Notes: a model not told the origin generated them from the letters alone. Positions 1 to 7,823 are shown, numbered from the stretch's first letter. The stretch is DNA of 9,757 bases from Desulfobacterales bacterium HSG17 (GCA_030377945.1 JAUCGD010000112.1:1-9757), one strand, 5' to 3'. Made by a program: numbers and translations.

Positions 1-225
1 GAAGATGCCATTTATTTTTACAAAAGAAAAGGAAACCCCATTGAGATTAAGACTATTGAAGATGCTAAAAAAGTAAACCGTGTGGCATGCCGGCATAAAG
101 GGCTGGTATTCAGTGTGCTGCAAAGGGTTGCGCGGCTGACACCTAAGAGGCGGGCTGTTTTGGCTTTGTTCCAATCAGTTTTGTCTAAAAAAGCCTTTAT
201 GGTCTCTTTTTCAGACTCTTTGTGA
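1..225 (+). pseudogene. 3'-truncated fragment of a family-3 periplasmic solute-binding protein gene
   Basis: Frame 1 of the plus strand is open from the window edge to a TGA at 223-225. Its first 40 or so residues (AIYFYKRKGNPI, then IKTIEDAKKV, then RHKGLVFSVLQ) read like the middle of a family-3 (amino-acid type) solute-binding protein. In that family a strand ending in a basic pair and a short loop is followed by a SLEDAKKV-like helix start. The same structural segment is visible in the sensor domain of the kinase in this window (VIFTRSDAPF then SMEDLKGK). After about residue 40 the frame is simply the antisense of the neighbouring response-regulator gene, rich in Arg, Ala and Leu, and has no solute-binding character. 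The gene therefore lost its C-terminal part, and its start lies outside the window. Family assignment is by motif reading only. The break could be genomic or an assembly chimera. Confidence 0.6.
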
Positions 226-1823
226 TGGGAATTTCCTGGAGAATCGGTCTTTCTTCTGGCAAGTTGTGCAAGAGCAGTTTCTGAAAATAATTCCTGTGGC
301 AGGTGTTCTTTGTGAATTATCTCTTCAGGGCAAAGAGCGCATGCATGGTGCAGGACACTTTTAAGCTCACGGACATTACCCGGCCAAGAGTATTCCAGGA
401 AGATTCTTTGTACATCATTGGATATGCCTTCAATATTCTTACACAAGGATTTTCTGAAAATTCGAATAAAATGCTTTGCCAACAGAAAAATATCATCAGC
501 TCGCTCTTTTAAGGCAGGCAGCTGGATCAAAACACCCTTTAAACGGTAAAACAGATCTTCTCTAAATTTTTTTTCACTGACTTGTATCGACAAATCCTGA
601 TTGGTAGCAGCAACAACTCGGACATCTGCCTTCAGAGTTTTAGAGTCGCCTATACGCTCAAACTCTTTCAGTTCTAAAAAACGAAGCAGTTTTGCCTGGA
701 ACTGGAGAGAGATATCTCCAATCTCATCCAGAAACAGTGTACCTCCCTGGGCAGCCTGAAAACGTCCAACTCTATCTTTAATGGCTCCGGTGAAAGCACC
801 TTTCACATGACCAAAAAGTTCGCTTTCCAGAAGGTTTTCCGGCAGGGCAGCGCAGTTGACTTTTATCAAAGGTCCAGCAGCCCGGCTGCCGGAGTAATGA
901 ATTGCTTCGGCAATCAACTCTTTTCCGGTGCCACTGTCTCCACAGATAAGCATATTAACATCAAGGTCAGCAGTACGTTCAAGAAGGGTGTATATTTCCT
1001 GCATTTTTTTATTTTTACCGATAATGTTGTGAAAGCTGTGCTGCTCAAGTAAGTTTTTTTCAAGCTCTACAAGACGGGTAATATCCCTGATAATCAGCAC
1101 AGCCCCCCCAGGCACATTGTGTTGGTGGTTCAAAGGAGCAGTGTTCAGCACCATTGTATTTCCAGTATCTCCTTCGCAGCTGCAGGCTACCCTGTATTCC
1201 CGGACGGGTTTATTGGTATTAAGTGTCTGTTGCAGGGCTTCCACGCAGGGGCCACTTCCATTTTTCAGCCTATCGGCAAATGATTTGTTATCTTGAGAAA
1301 AGCCTATGCAAATATTATCCAGATCCTTGTTGCTATTGATAATCTCCAATTTACTATTGATAGTAATAATAGTATTTTCAATACTGTTAAGGATGGTTTG
1401 CAACATCATATGTGATGCTTCTTCTTTTTGAATTGCATTTTGTAATCCAAGATGAGTACGTACTCTAGACAATACTTCTTCTGTTTGGAAAGGTTTGGTA
1501 ATATAGTCTACTCCACCAGCTTTAAATGCTTTAACAATATTTTCTGTCTTTGACAGAGCGCTGATAAATATAATTGGGATATCTCTTGTTTGTTTACTGG
1601 ATTTTATAATACTACATACTTCAAATCCATCCATTTTTGGCATTATGATATCAAGAAGAATTAGGTCAGGAGGTTCAGTCTGAATGGTTTTCAAAGCAAC
1701 TTCTCCATTGAGGGCAGGTCGCACTTGATAGCCCTCTTCAGTTAATATTTGCCGTAATATAGTAAGGTTATCCGGTGTGTCGTCAACAATTAATATATTT
1801 TTATGAGAATGGTTTGATTCCAA
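18..1823 (-). CDS. Sigma-54-dependent response regulator (REC-PAS-AAA+-truncated Fis HTH)
   Basis: This is an NtrC/AtoC-class transcription activator with an extra PAS domain. A receiver domain spans residues 8-125, with acidic pair D14-D15, phospho-acceptor D58 (in LILLDIIMP) and conserved K110. A PAS domain spans about 140-250 and contains C193, C214 and C216. The AAA+ sigma-54 interaction domain spans about 265-500, with Walker A GDSGTGKE at 295-302, the sigma-54 contact loop GAFTGA at 342-347, Walker B GTLFLDEIGD at 361-370 and WPGNVREL at 480-487. A Fis-type helix-turn-helix begins at about 540 and is normal through GVSRATL (561-567). Residues 568-601 do not continue the recognition helix (usually YRKLK) and are instead the antisense of a solute-binding-protein fragment. 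DNA binding is therefore probably impaired. The start is TTG at 1821-1823, supported by a Shine-Dalgarno sequence. The upstream kinase stop is 2 bp away, so the two genes form one operon and this is the probable phosphorylation target of that kinase. Confidence 0.93.
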   Translation of the reverse strand: MESNHSHKNILIVDDTPDNLTILRQILTEEGYQVRPALNGEVALKTIQTEPPDLILLDIIMPKMDGFEVCSIIKSSKQTRDIPIIFISALSKTENIVKAFKAGGVDYITKPFQTEEVLSRVRTHLGLQNAIQKEEASHMMLQTILNSIENTIITINSKLEIINSNKDLDNICIGFSQDNKSFADRLKNGSGPCVEALQQTLNTNKPVREYRVACSCEGDTGNTMVLNTAPLNHQHNVPGGAVLIIRDITRLVELEKNLLEQHSFHNIIGKNKKMQEIYTLLERTADLDVNMLICGDSGTGKELIAEAIHYSGSRAAGPLIKVNCAALPENLLESELFGHVKGAFTGAIKDRVGRFQAAQGGTLFLDEIGDISLQFQAKLLRFLELKEFERIGDSKTLKADVRVVAATNQDLSIQVSEKKFREDLFYRLKGVLIQLPALKERADDIFLLAKHFIRIFRKSLCKNIEGISNDVQRIFLEYSWPGNVRELKSVLHHACALCPEEIIHKEHLPQELFSETALAQLARRKTDSPGNSHHKESEKETIKAFLDKTDWNKAKTARLLGVSRATLCSTLNTSPLCRHATRFTFLASSIVLISMGFPFLL

Positions 1824-1834
1824 TATTATTCCTC
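1821..1834 (-). promoter_or_regulatory. Ribosome binding site and TTG start of the response regulator, inside the kinase gene end
   Basis: On the minus strand GAGGA (1830-1834) lies within the last codons of the kinase, 6 nt before the TTG codon at 1821-1823. The kinase stop TAA is at 1826-1828. No ATG or GTG lies between this TTG and the first receiver strand (ILIVDD), so TTG is the only start that keeps the domain whole. The arrangement implies translational coupling. Confidence 0.75.
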
Positions 1835-4800
1835 TTCTTCAAATAGCTTTTGCAGACTCTCGAATTGATATCCATTAACAGTTTTTAATAAGGCATTGGC
1901 CAGGTCTTCATTTTCCCTTTGAATTTCTTCCAGCAGGACAACAGCTTTATCGAAATCAACCCTGTTGACCACTATCTTAAAATCATTCTTCAACTCTTTT
2001 GGCAATTCTGCAATAGCCTGTTGGATCATCTGATCTGACATCACAGGCTTGTTATTCTTTTTATCAACAGTTGCTTCATAAATGAACTCAACCCCCAGAT
2101 GTTTGCGGATCATTGCAAAAATTTCATATTCTTTAAAAGGTTTACGAACAAAATCATTACAACCATGTTCGATCACTTTGTATCTATCTCTTTCAAAAGC
2201 ACTTGCAGTCAGGGCAATGATGATAGTTTCTTTACCGCCAGGAGAGTTTTTTATTTTTTTAGTTGCTTGAAATCCATCTATGATTGGTATACGCATATCC
2301 ATCCAGATGAGGTGGGGTCGCCAGGTGTCCCACATTTTTATAGCGTCCCTGCCATTAACCGCTTCTCTCACCTCAAAGCCCACGGTACGCAGTAGTTTGA
2401 CAAGCAAAATCCGACTGTCGTTATTATCCTCAACCACCAACAGTCGGAAAATGGGCTGGTCTTCTTCAATTGCCACAACCGTAGGCTTGTGCTGCGATAA
2501 TTCATTGTCTGCTTTGTCTGTAAGTTCCACTGGGATCTCTAATATAAACCGAGTTCCTTTATCGCCATTACTTTTTACCGTCAATTCACCACCCAAAATT
2601 TCGGCAAATCTGCGGCTGATAGGAAGTCCCAAGCCAGTGCCAGTTCCCTGCTGTGAAGAATATTGGTTATCTGTTTGAAAAAAGGCATCAAAAATATTGT
2701 CATGCTCCTTTTGCGAAATACCTATTCCTGTGTCAATTATTTCAAAATGCAGAAGGCATCCACAGGCTTTTTTTTGCGAGCTCGATTCTTTGAAAGTTAG
2801 TGATATGGTAATTCCTCCAGTTTTAGTATATTTTATAGCATTACCCAAAAGATTGATTAGAATCTGCCTCAGTTTGTTTTGGTCTGTACGGATATATTGT
2901 GGAATATCTTTACTTCGATCAACATTCAGGGTGAGTCCTTTCTGTTTGGCGCGCAACTGAAACATCTCTTCAAGATCGATCAGAAATCGGTAAAAATCAA
3001 AATTTTCCAAACGAAGAACAACTTGGCCGGCTTCAATTTTTGAAAATTCCAGAACATCATTGATCAATGAGAGCAAATGCTCACCGCTCCGGCCAATGGT
3101 TTCCAGACTTTGGATTTGTTCTGGGGAGATGCCGGTATCCCGTTTCATCAGTTCGGAGAATCCAAGGATAGCATTCAAGGGAGTGCGCAGTTCATGACTC
3201 ATGTTAGCCAAAAAAGCGCTCTTTGCATTGTTAGCTGCCTCGGCAGCTTCTTTAGCATTTTGTAACTCCTGTTCTATTTTTTTTCTTTCGGTGATATCCA
3301 GTACTGAACCGACTAATTTGACAACTTTACCGTCTTTGACAATCGGTTTTCCCTTGGTGAAAGAGTAATTGTAAGAACCATCTGGCTTCCTTTGGCGAAG
3401 CTCCATTTCATAGGATTCCTTTTCTGAGATGGACTTGTCTAATGCCGCCTGTAGCAATGTCAGATCTTCGGGGTGCACTATATCTAAATATTCCTGAAGT
3501 GTAAGCGAGTCTTTTGGCTTTTGACCGGTAATTCTGAACGTTTCTTCGGACCATTTGATTACCTCTGTAGACATATCTAATTCCCAGCTTCCCAGCTGTG
3601 CAATTTTCTGAGTTTCTGCCAGCAGGCGTTCACTTTCCCGCAATACATTCTCCGACAGCTTTCGGTCAGTTATATCTTCATGGGTCACTACAATGTTCTG
3701 GACCTCCCCTTTTTGATTGCTAATGGGATAAATATGCGATCGCATATACCTTGCCCTTGCTTTAAAACCACTAATTTCAGGATCAAAATACCACTCCTCA
3801 ATGAATTGTTTGCTATGCTCAGCAAAAGCGTTCTGGATCTGCAAAAATATGGGTGATTTTTCCATCTGAGTGTCGGTCAGAATATTGAATTTGCCAATCA
3901 CATCCGCTGGTCGGGCTTCCCACATTTTTTCCCAAGCCTTGTTGACCTGAATCTGGAATCCGGATAGTTCATATAATTCTGTAGATATGGGTGCCTGGTC
4001 AATGACTGTTTTAAAATTTTGTTCACTTTTTTTTAACTCAGTTTCAAGTTTCTTGCGTTTTAACACTTCTTTTTGAAGTGTTCTATTCCATAACAGGATG
4101 ATTACAATAATTATCAATGAAAAAACACTGATAGCTAGAACCCATTTTATTATATCAGCTTTGCTGATCCCATATTCGTATCGAATCATTAACCAGCGAT
4201 TTCGGATAGCTGCATGTTCCTCTGGTGTCATGGAAGCAAGCGTCTTGTTTATAATACTGACTAATTCTGGCCAATCGTTGCGTATTGCCATGGCCTGATT
4301 ATGGTTATCAAAAGGTGTTGGTGCAGCAACCTTTATATTCGTATACCCTTTGGTCTGTATCATATAGGTAGTCATTAAAAGATTACCGATATAGGCATCG
4401 ACCAGACCTGTGGATAAATTTTTTAAAGGTATTTCGGCATATTTTTCCAAACTGGCTGAAGCCACTTTGAGATTTATTTCAGGGTAGTCTTGTTTCAATT
4501 TCTCATGAATCACATAGCCTTCTTCAACAGATATCATTTTACCCTTCAAATCCTCCATCGAGCTTACAAATGGAGCATCTGATCTGGTAAAAATAACCCA
4601 GGGAGAGGAAATATACTCTTCGGTAAAGAGCATATATTTTTTGCGTTCTTCAGTAATTTTTGCAGTTGGGACCATGTCCACAACTTCATGTTGTCTTATA
4701 TATTTAAGAGATTGAGGCCAAGTCACTTCAGATTCACTGACATACTGAATCTTAATGCCGTTACGAGTGAATATGTTTATCAAATAGTCTATAGCGACCC

Positions 4801-4987
4801 CTCTAATTTTTCCATCTGTTAACATAAATGGTGGGGCACTGCCTATGCGAACTCGGACAACATGATGTTGATCAATCCAAGCTTTTTCATCAGGGGTCAG
4901 ATGTAATTTTGAATCGCTTCCGAAACACGGAATCGTGAGAATGATAAATGTAAAACAAATGAAGGAGATTATATTGTTATGTATCAT
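1826..4987 (-). CDS. Hybrid sensor histidine kinase with periplasmic solute-binding sensor domain
   Basis: This inner-membrane sensor kinase is numbered here from the ATG at 4985-4987 (1053 residues). An N-terminal hydrophobic segment (about 8-20) looks like a signal sequence. A family-3 solute-binding domain (about 43-268) is followed by one membrane helix (about 280-300, ending IIIVIILLW) and a coiled linker. Two PAS domains follow (about 323-443 and 461-571, the latter ending in LDITERK). HisKA has H598 in MSHELRTPLN. HATPase_c has N716 of the N box, DTGIGI at 752-757 and GTGLGL at 783-788. A receiver domain (about 847-965) has phospho-acceptor D897 in IWMDMRIP and K949. The C-terminal 75 residues are helical and lack an HPt histidine; they resemble the tail of other HisKA-REC hybrid kinases. 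An in-frame GTG at 5018-5020 would add 11 residues. I prefer the ATG because it places the hydrophobic stretch at the N terminus, but neither start has a strong Shine-Dalgarno sequence. It is the first gene of the operon with the sigma-54 regulator. The ligand is unknown; an amino acid or similar polar solute is the family expectation. Confidence 0.93.
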   Translation of the reverse strand: MIHNNIISFICFTFIILTIPCFGSDSKLHLTPDEKAWIDQHHVVRVRIGSAPPFMLTDGKIRGVAIDYLINIFTRNGIKIQYVSESEVTWPQSLKYIRQHEVVDMVPTAKITEERKKYMLFTEEYISSPWVIFTRSDAPFVSSMEDLKGKMISVEEGYVIHEKLKQDYPEINLKVASASLEKYAEIPLKNLSTGLVDAYIGNLLMTTYMIQTKGYTNIKVAAPTPFDNHNQAMAIRNDWPELVSIINKTLASMTPEEHAAIRNRWLMIRYEYGISKADIIKWVLAISVFSLIIIVIILLWNRTLQKEVLKRKKLETELKKSEQNFKTVIDQAPISTELYELSGFQIQVNKAWEKMWEARPADVIGKFNILTDTQMEKSPIFLQIQNAFAEHSKQFIEEWYFDPEISGFKARARYMRSHIYPISNQKGEVQNIVVTHEDITDRKLSENVLRESERLLAETQKIAQLGSWELDMSTEVIKWSEETFRITGQKPKDSLTLQEYLDIVHPEDLTLLQAALDKSISEKESYEMELRQRKPDGSYNYSFTKGKPIVKDGKVVKLVGSVLDITERKKIEQELQNAKEAAEAANNAKSAFLANMSHELRTPLNAILGFSELMKRDTGISPEQIQSLETIGRSGEHLLSLINDVLEFSKIEAGQVVLRLENFDFYRFLIDLEEMFQLRAKQKGLTLNVDRSKDIPQYIRTDQNKLRQILINLLGNAIKYTKTGGITISLTFKESSSQKKACGCLLHFEIIDTGIGISQKEHDNIFDAFFQTDNQYSSQQGTGTGLGLPISRRFAEILGGELTVKSNGDKGTRFILEIPVELTDKADNELSQHKPTVVAIEEDQPIFRLLVVEDNNDSRILLVKLLRTVGFEVREAVNGRDAIKMWDTWRPHLIWMDMRIPIIDGFQATKKIKNSPGGKETIIIALTASAFERDRYKVIEHGCNDFVRKPFKEYEIFAMIRKHLGVEFIYEATVDKKNNKPVMSDQMIQQAIAELPKELKNDFKIVVNRVDFDKAVVLLEEIQRENEDLANALLKTVNGYQFESLQKLFEEEE

Positions 4988-5109
4988 TTTATTGTCAACA
5001 ATTACTATACCCGGCAACACTTAATTGATCCGTGCATGATATATTTTGTTTCAATCGTAATATTTAAAATTGGACTATGTATAAATCCTTAAATAAGAAT
5101 ACTTGCCAT

Positions 5110-5115
5110 ATTATA
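5110..5115 (-). promoter_or_regulatory. Candidate -10 element of the kinase-regulator operon
   Basis: A perfect TATAAT occurs on the minus strand, about 120 bp upstream of the kinase ATG. No good -35 hexamer lies at 16-18 bp; the nearest TTGGTA is 21 bp away and is part of a palindrome. If real, the promoter probably depends on an activator. No sigma-54 type GG-N10-GC site was found in this spacer. Confidence 0.35.
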
Positions 5116-5136
5116 CATACGCTTTAACCATAAAAT

Positions 5137-5155
5137 TACCAAAAAACTTTTGGTA
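5137..5155. repeat. Perfect palindrome with 8-bp arms upstream of the kinase operon
   Basis: TACCAAAA, a 3-nt centre AAC, and TTTTGGTA form a perfect dyad. It lies just upstream of the candidate -10 element and overlaps the expected -35 zone. That placement fits an operator better than a terminator, since the stem is only partly GC and the nearest gene upstream ends 650 bp away. Function is inferred from position and symmetry only. Confidence 0.5.
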
Positions 5156-5182
5156 TTCTAGTCAATACAAATAAGAGTCACC

Positions 5183-5211
5183 GTACAATAAATTGTGGTT
5201 CAAAGTAAATC
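5183..5211 (+). repeat. Left copy of a diverged 29-bp direct repeat
   Basis: The 29 bp beginning GTACAA and ending TTCAAAGTAAATC match 8312-8340 without gaps at 24 of 29 positions, in the same orientation. The last 13 bases are identical. The two copies bracket the racemase and transporter genes. In such AT-rich DNA a shared 13-mer alone could be chance; the extra GTACAA match at fixed distance makes a common origin more plausible but not certain. Confidence 0.4.
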
Positions 5212-5742
5212 AATTTTAATAAAACAATTACATTATATAAAAAAATACAAAATCAAATGTATCAGACCCACATTAATTTTTATTGGAGATAAAGTTGATT
5301 GGCTTGTAGTCAAGGATTTTTGAATAAATATGACTTCAGATTTTAACAAAAACTGTTTTGACTTGTATTGATATCTTTGAAATTTTTCAGAGTGGACTAT
5401 TCCAAATTCGAGAGCCAAAAAATACAATACTTCAATGCCCGGACTATTATTAATAGGGCTCATTCCTGACGAAATTTAGGAAACCCTACATCTTGTATCT
5501 TATGCTTTTCCAGAATGCAATTTTCCATTCAACTATATGAACCAAACCTAGTGTCAAGAAGCATTTTTCAGTATTAAAGTGTATAATAAATAAAACACAT
5601 TTTAGCAGATTTCATAAAAATGTTTTTCATGGTTTGAAATGCTGGATACTCTATCTCCAATTTAATTTAAATCTGAGAATAAAAAATCTGTCCACACTAT
5701 TTCTTGTTCAATTGGGGAAATCGCTTACACGATTCGGAGGTC

Positions 5743-5764
5743 GGAGAGGGCTTAAACCCTTCCC
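5743..5764 (-). terminator. Imperfect GC-rich hairpin downstream of the racemase gene
   Basis: The arms GGAGAGGG (5743-5750) and CCCTTCCC (5757-5764) pair over 8 positions with one wobble and one mismatch around a 6-nt loop. It lies about 36 bp past the racemase stop and is the only GC-rich patch in the spacer. No T-run follows on the minus strand, so an intrinsic terminator is only a possibility. Confidence 0.3.
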
Positions 5765-5800
5765 TGTCTCTATCTGTTGAAGAGATCAATAAACTGCATA

Positions 5801-6493
5801 CTATTTTCTCAATGCATAATCAACAATACCTTTTGAATGTAGAGTAAGGGTGTCATAGAGGGGAATTATTGAATCTTCCTGCTTTATCAACAATGGTATT
5901 TCAGTACAGCCAAGGACAATGCCCTGTGCTCCAATTTTTTGCAGTCTGTTAATTATTTCCAGAAACCCTTTCTTGGAACTCTTCATGAATTTCCCTTTAC
6001 ATAGTTCATCAAAGATAATTTTATCTACATAATTCATATCTTCTAATCCCGGAACAATAACTTCTATATTGTATTCTGCTAATCTGTCTTTATAATAATC
6101 TAATTTCATTGTGGATTTAGTACCGAGTAATCCAACTTTTTTTAGATCATCTCTTTTTATTGCTGCACCAACACAGTCTGCAATATGGATCAACGGAATA
6201 TTAGTTTTCTTAGAGATGTAATCAGCACAATTATGAAGGGCATTTGTACAAATAACTATAAAATCTGCGCCAGACTTCTCTAATGAATCAGCAGCATTAT
6301 ACAATAGTTTATTCATACTATCCCAGTCATCATTCTGAAAATTATTGACTACATCCTGGAAGTCAACATTAATCATAAACATTTCAGCACAATGAAAGTC
6401 ACCCAATTTTTCATTAACCATTTGATTTATGATTTGATAGTATTCCTTGGATGATTCCCAACTTGTTCCCATTATCAGTCCGATTTTTTTCAT
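5801..6493 (-). CDS. Aspartate/glutamate racemase family protein (RacX/YgeA-like amino-acid racemase)
   Basis: This cytoplasmic, cofactor-independent racemase of the Asp/Glu racemase superfamily has 230 residues, the usual length. Members invert the alpha carbon of an amino acid with a pair of cysteines acting as acid and base. Both are present: C82 in the motif CTNALH (commonly CTNTMH) and C196 in LGCTEIPLL. The N-terminal glycine-rich loop is seen as IGLIMGTSWESSKEYY (residues 4-19), close to the GGMSWEST motif of the YgeA/RacX branch. Start ATG 6491-6493 has AAAGGA (6499-6504) 5 nt upstream. It follows the transporter stop by 26 bp with no promoter visible between them, so the two are probably co-transcribed. 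Sampled stretches are only 25-33% GC, well below the transporter gene. Substrate cannot be read from sequence; RacX/YgeA relatives are broad-specificity. Confidence 0.88.
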   Translation of the reverse strand: MKKIGLIMGTSWESSKEYYQIINQMVNEKLGDFHCAEMFMINVDFQDVVNNFQNDDWDSMNKLLYNAADSLEKSGADFIVICTNALHNCADYISKKTNIPLIHIADCVGAAIKRDDLKKVGLLGTKSTMKLDYYKDRLAEYNIEVIVPGLEDMNYVDKIIFDELCKGKFMKSSKKGFLEIINRLQKIGAQGIVLGCTEIPLLIKQEDSIIPLYDTLTLHSKGIVDYALRK

Positions 6494-6519
6494 AATTGTC
6501 CTTTAAACATAATTATTAT

Positions 6520-7803
6520 TTATGATAGCTTGTCTAATTTTGCCATATTACCGTTGTCGGATTCTGAATGTGTCTCCCGACGGGGATCCATATGCATAGC
6601 CACCGCTGATGTCTTTTTCATGATAACAAAATCAACCTGTTCGTCAGGAGGAATGATCTTGACCGATTCCTTCTGTCGAAGCAGCAGGGTAGCAACGGCA
6701 AGGAGGCTTCCAGTTGTTATGTAATAAACAAAAAATCCAAGAGGGGTACCGGAAATGGTCATCAAAAGTGAGACGAGCATGGGGCCCATCACTGTACCCA
6801 CCCCCATGCACAACAATAATGCCGAACTCACTTTAACCACATCCCGGGCCTTAAATATATCGTGGGCTCTGGCCACGGCCACCGGATAGATGCTGAATAA
6901 TATTCCACCGAACACGGTGGTAATACAAAACAAGGCCGTGAGCGATTCAAAACCGATGAGGAATGCACAACCCGCCACGATGGTCAATGCAGCTCCCTGG
7001 CAGGGTAACATGAGGGAGCGGTCAAACCGATCGGACAAGATGCCAACTGGCCATTGAAACATTAGTCCACCCATAATTCCAAGAGTCATGAACCAGGATA
7101 CCTGAGAAATATTTAATCCGATTTTATGTGCAAAAACTGATCCCATGGCATAAAATGCACTGTTGTTCAAACCAGTGATAAAACAGCCCAGCATGCCGAT
7201 AGGTGCTTTTTTGTAAATTGTTTTCAAATTAATTTGTTCCGCCTCTGGCAGTGTGGGATGAATAACATGAGTCGTTGCTACCGGTATAATACTTAAAATG
7301 AGAAACACACCGGCAACAAGGAAAACCGTCTGTCCCAAAGCATCTCCTATGTTCAGAAGCTTTTGTCCCATACCAGCTCCTAGATAGGCCATGATCATAT
7401 AAATTGAAAAAATTTTCCCCCTCACTTCGGGTTCGGCACACTCGCTAAACCAGCTCTCTATAACCATAAACAAACCCATGTTGGCCACACCACTGAAAAA
7501 TCTGAATGCTGCCCACAACGGTGCTGAAACAACAAGACCGTGAATCAAAGTAACAGATGTAGTGACTGCTATAAATGCGCAATATGCCCTAATATGCCCA
7601 ACACTGAGGATGATCCGCCTGCAGTAAAATGTCCCGACAATTAAACCGATGAAATAAGTAGTCATCACCAATCCGGTTATATGAGTAGATACGCCTTCAA
7701 AGGAAAGTCGCAGTCCAAGATAGGTATTTAGCATTCCGATACCCGTCATCATGAAAATAACGGCTGTATATAGGGCAATAAAGGGTTTAATTTTAGCAAA
7801 CAT
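6520..7803 (-). CDS. MFS transporter, YcaD-like
   Basis: This 427-residue inner-membrane protein of the major facilitator superfamily has about 12 hydrophobic segments in two halves joined by a polar loop at about 182-200. Family marks include GIGMLNTYLGLRL in helix 1, GLVMTTYFIGLIVGT at 44-58, an ESW motif at 116-118 followed by RGK and a GQ-containing helix, FQWPVGILSDRFDR (249-262, motif A of the second half), and FSIYPVAVARAHD at 303-315. These follow the E. coli YcaD pattern (ESA, GQWPIGRLADKFGR, LYPVAMAWA) closely. A polar tail of about 50 residues (377-427) contains the DPR seen in several proteobacterial relatives. Start ATG 7801-7803 has AGAGGA (7812-7817) at good spacing. It is the first gene of a unit with the racemase. 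The substrate is unknown; the racemase neighbour suggests an amino acid or derivative, which is inference. Sampled stretches are 47-53% GC. Confidence 0.9.
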   Translation of the reverse strand: MFAKIKPFIALYTAVIFMMTGIGMLNTYLGLRLSFEGVSTHITGLVMTTYFIGLIVGTFYCRRIILSVGHIRAYCAFIAVTTSVTLIHGLVVSAPLWAAFRFFSGVANMGLFMVIESWFSECAEPEVRGKIFSIYMIMAYLGAGMGQKLLNIGDALGQTVFLVAGVFLILSIIPVATTHVIHPTLPEAEQINLKTIYKKAPIGMLGCFITGLNNSAFYAMGSVFAHKIGLNISQVSWFMTLGIMGGLMFQWPVGILSDRFDRSLMLPCQGAALTIVAGCAFLIGFESLTALFCITTVFGGILFSIYPVAVARAHDIFKARDVVKVSSALLLCMGVGTVMGPMLVSLLMTISGTPLGFFVYYITTGSLLAVATLLLRQKESVKIIPPDEQVDFVIMKKTSAVAMHMDPRRETHSESDNGNMAKLDKLS

Positions 7804-7823
7804 AGTTTAGATCCTCTAATTCA

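Larger units (their letters stand above)
5021..5800. other. AT-rich intergenic region between the racemase gene and the kinase operon
   Basis: This stretch of about 780 bp lies between the end of the racemase gene and the start of the kinase gene, both read leftward. It holds the candidate kinase promoter, the 5137-5155 palindrome, one copy of a 29-bp repeat (5183-5211) with a small dyad ACAAT-AA-ATTGT at 5185-5196, and a GC-rich hairpin (5743-5764). A 76-codon minus-strand frame at 5233-5463 has an AGGA directly abutting its ATG, low-complexity content and no family resemblance, so I do not call it a gene. I see no RNA gene. Confidence 0.6.

Noticed and set aside
87..96. Perfect 10-bp palindrome ATGCCGGCAT near the gene junction
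   Set aside because: It lies inside the coding part of the solute-binding fragment and about 25 bp from the breakpoint; probably coincidence.
303..1052. Plus-strand open frames opposite the response regulator
   Set aside because: They are shadows of a well-supported minus-strand gene and have no independent family signal.
5233..5463. 76-codon minus-strand open frame in the kinase-racemase spacer
   Set aside because: AGGA abuts the ATG with no spacing, the composition is AT-driven, and no family resemblance is visible. Treated as non-coding, with low certainty.
5740..5770. GC-rich patch that first looked like a tRNA 3' half
   Set aside because: No T-arm consensus, acceptor stem or CCA; it does not fold as a tRNA.
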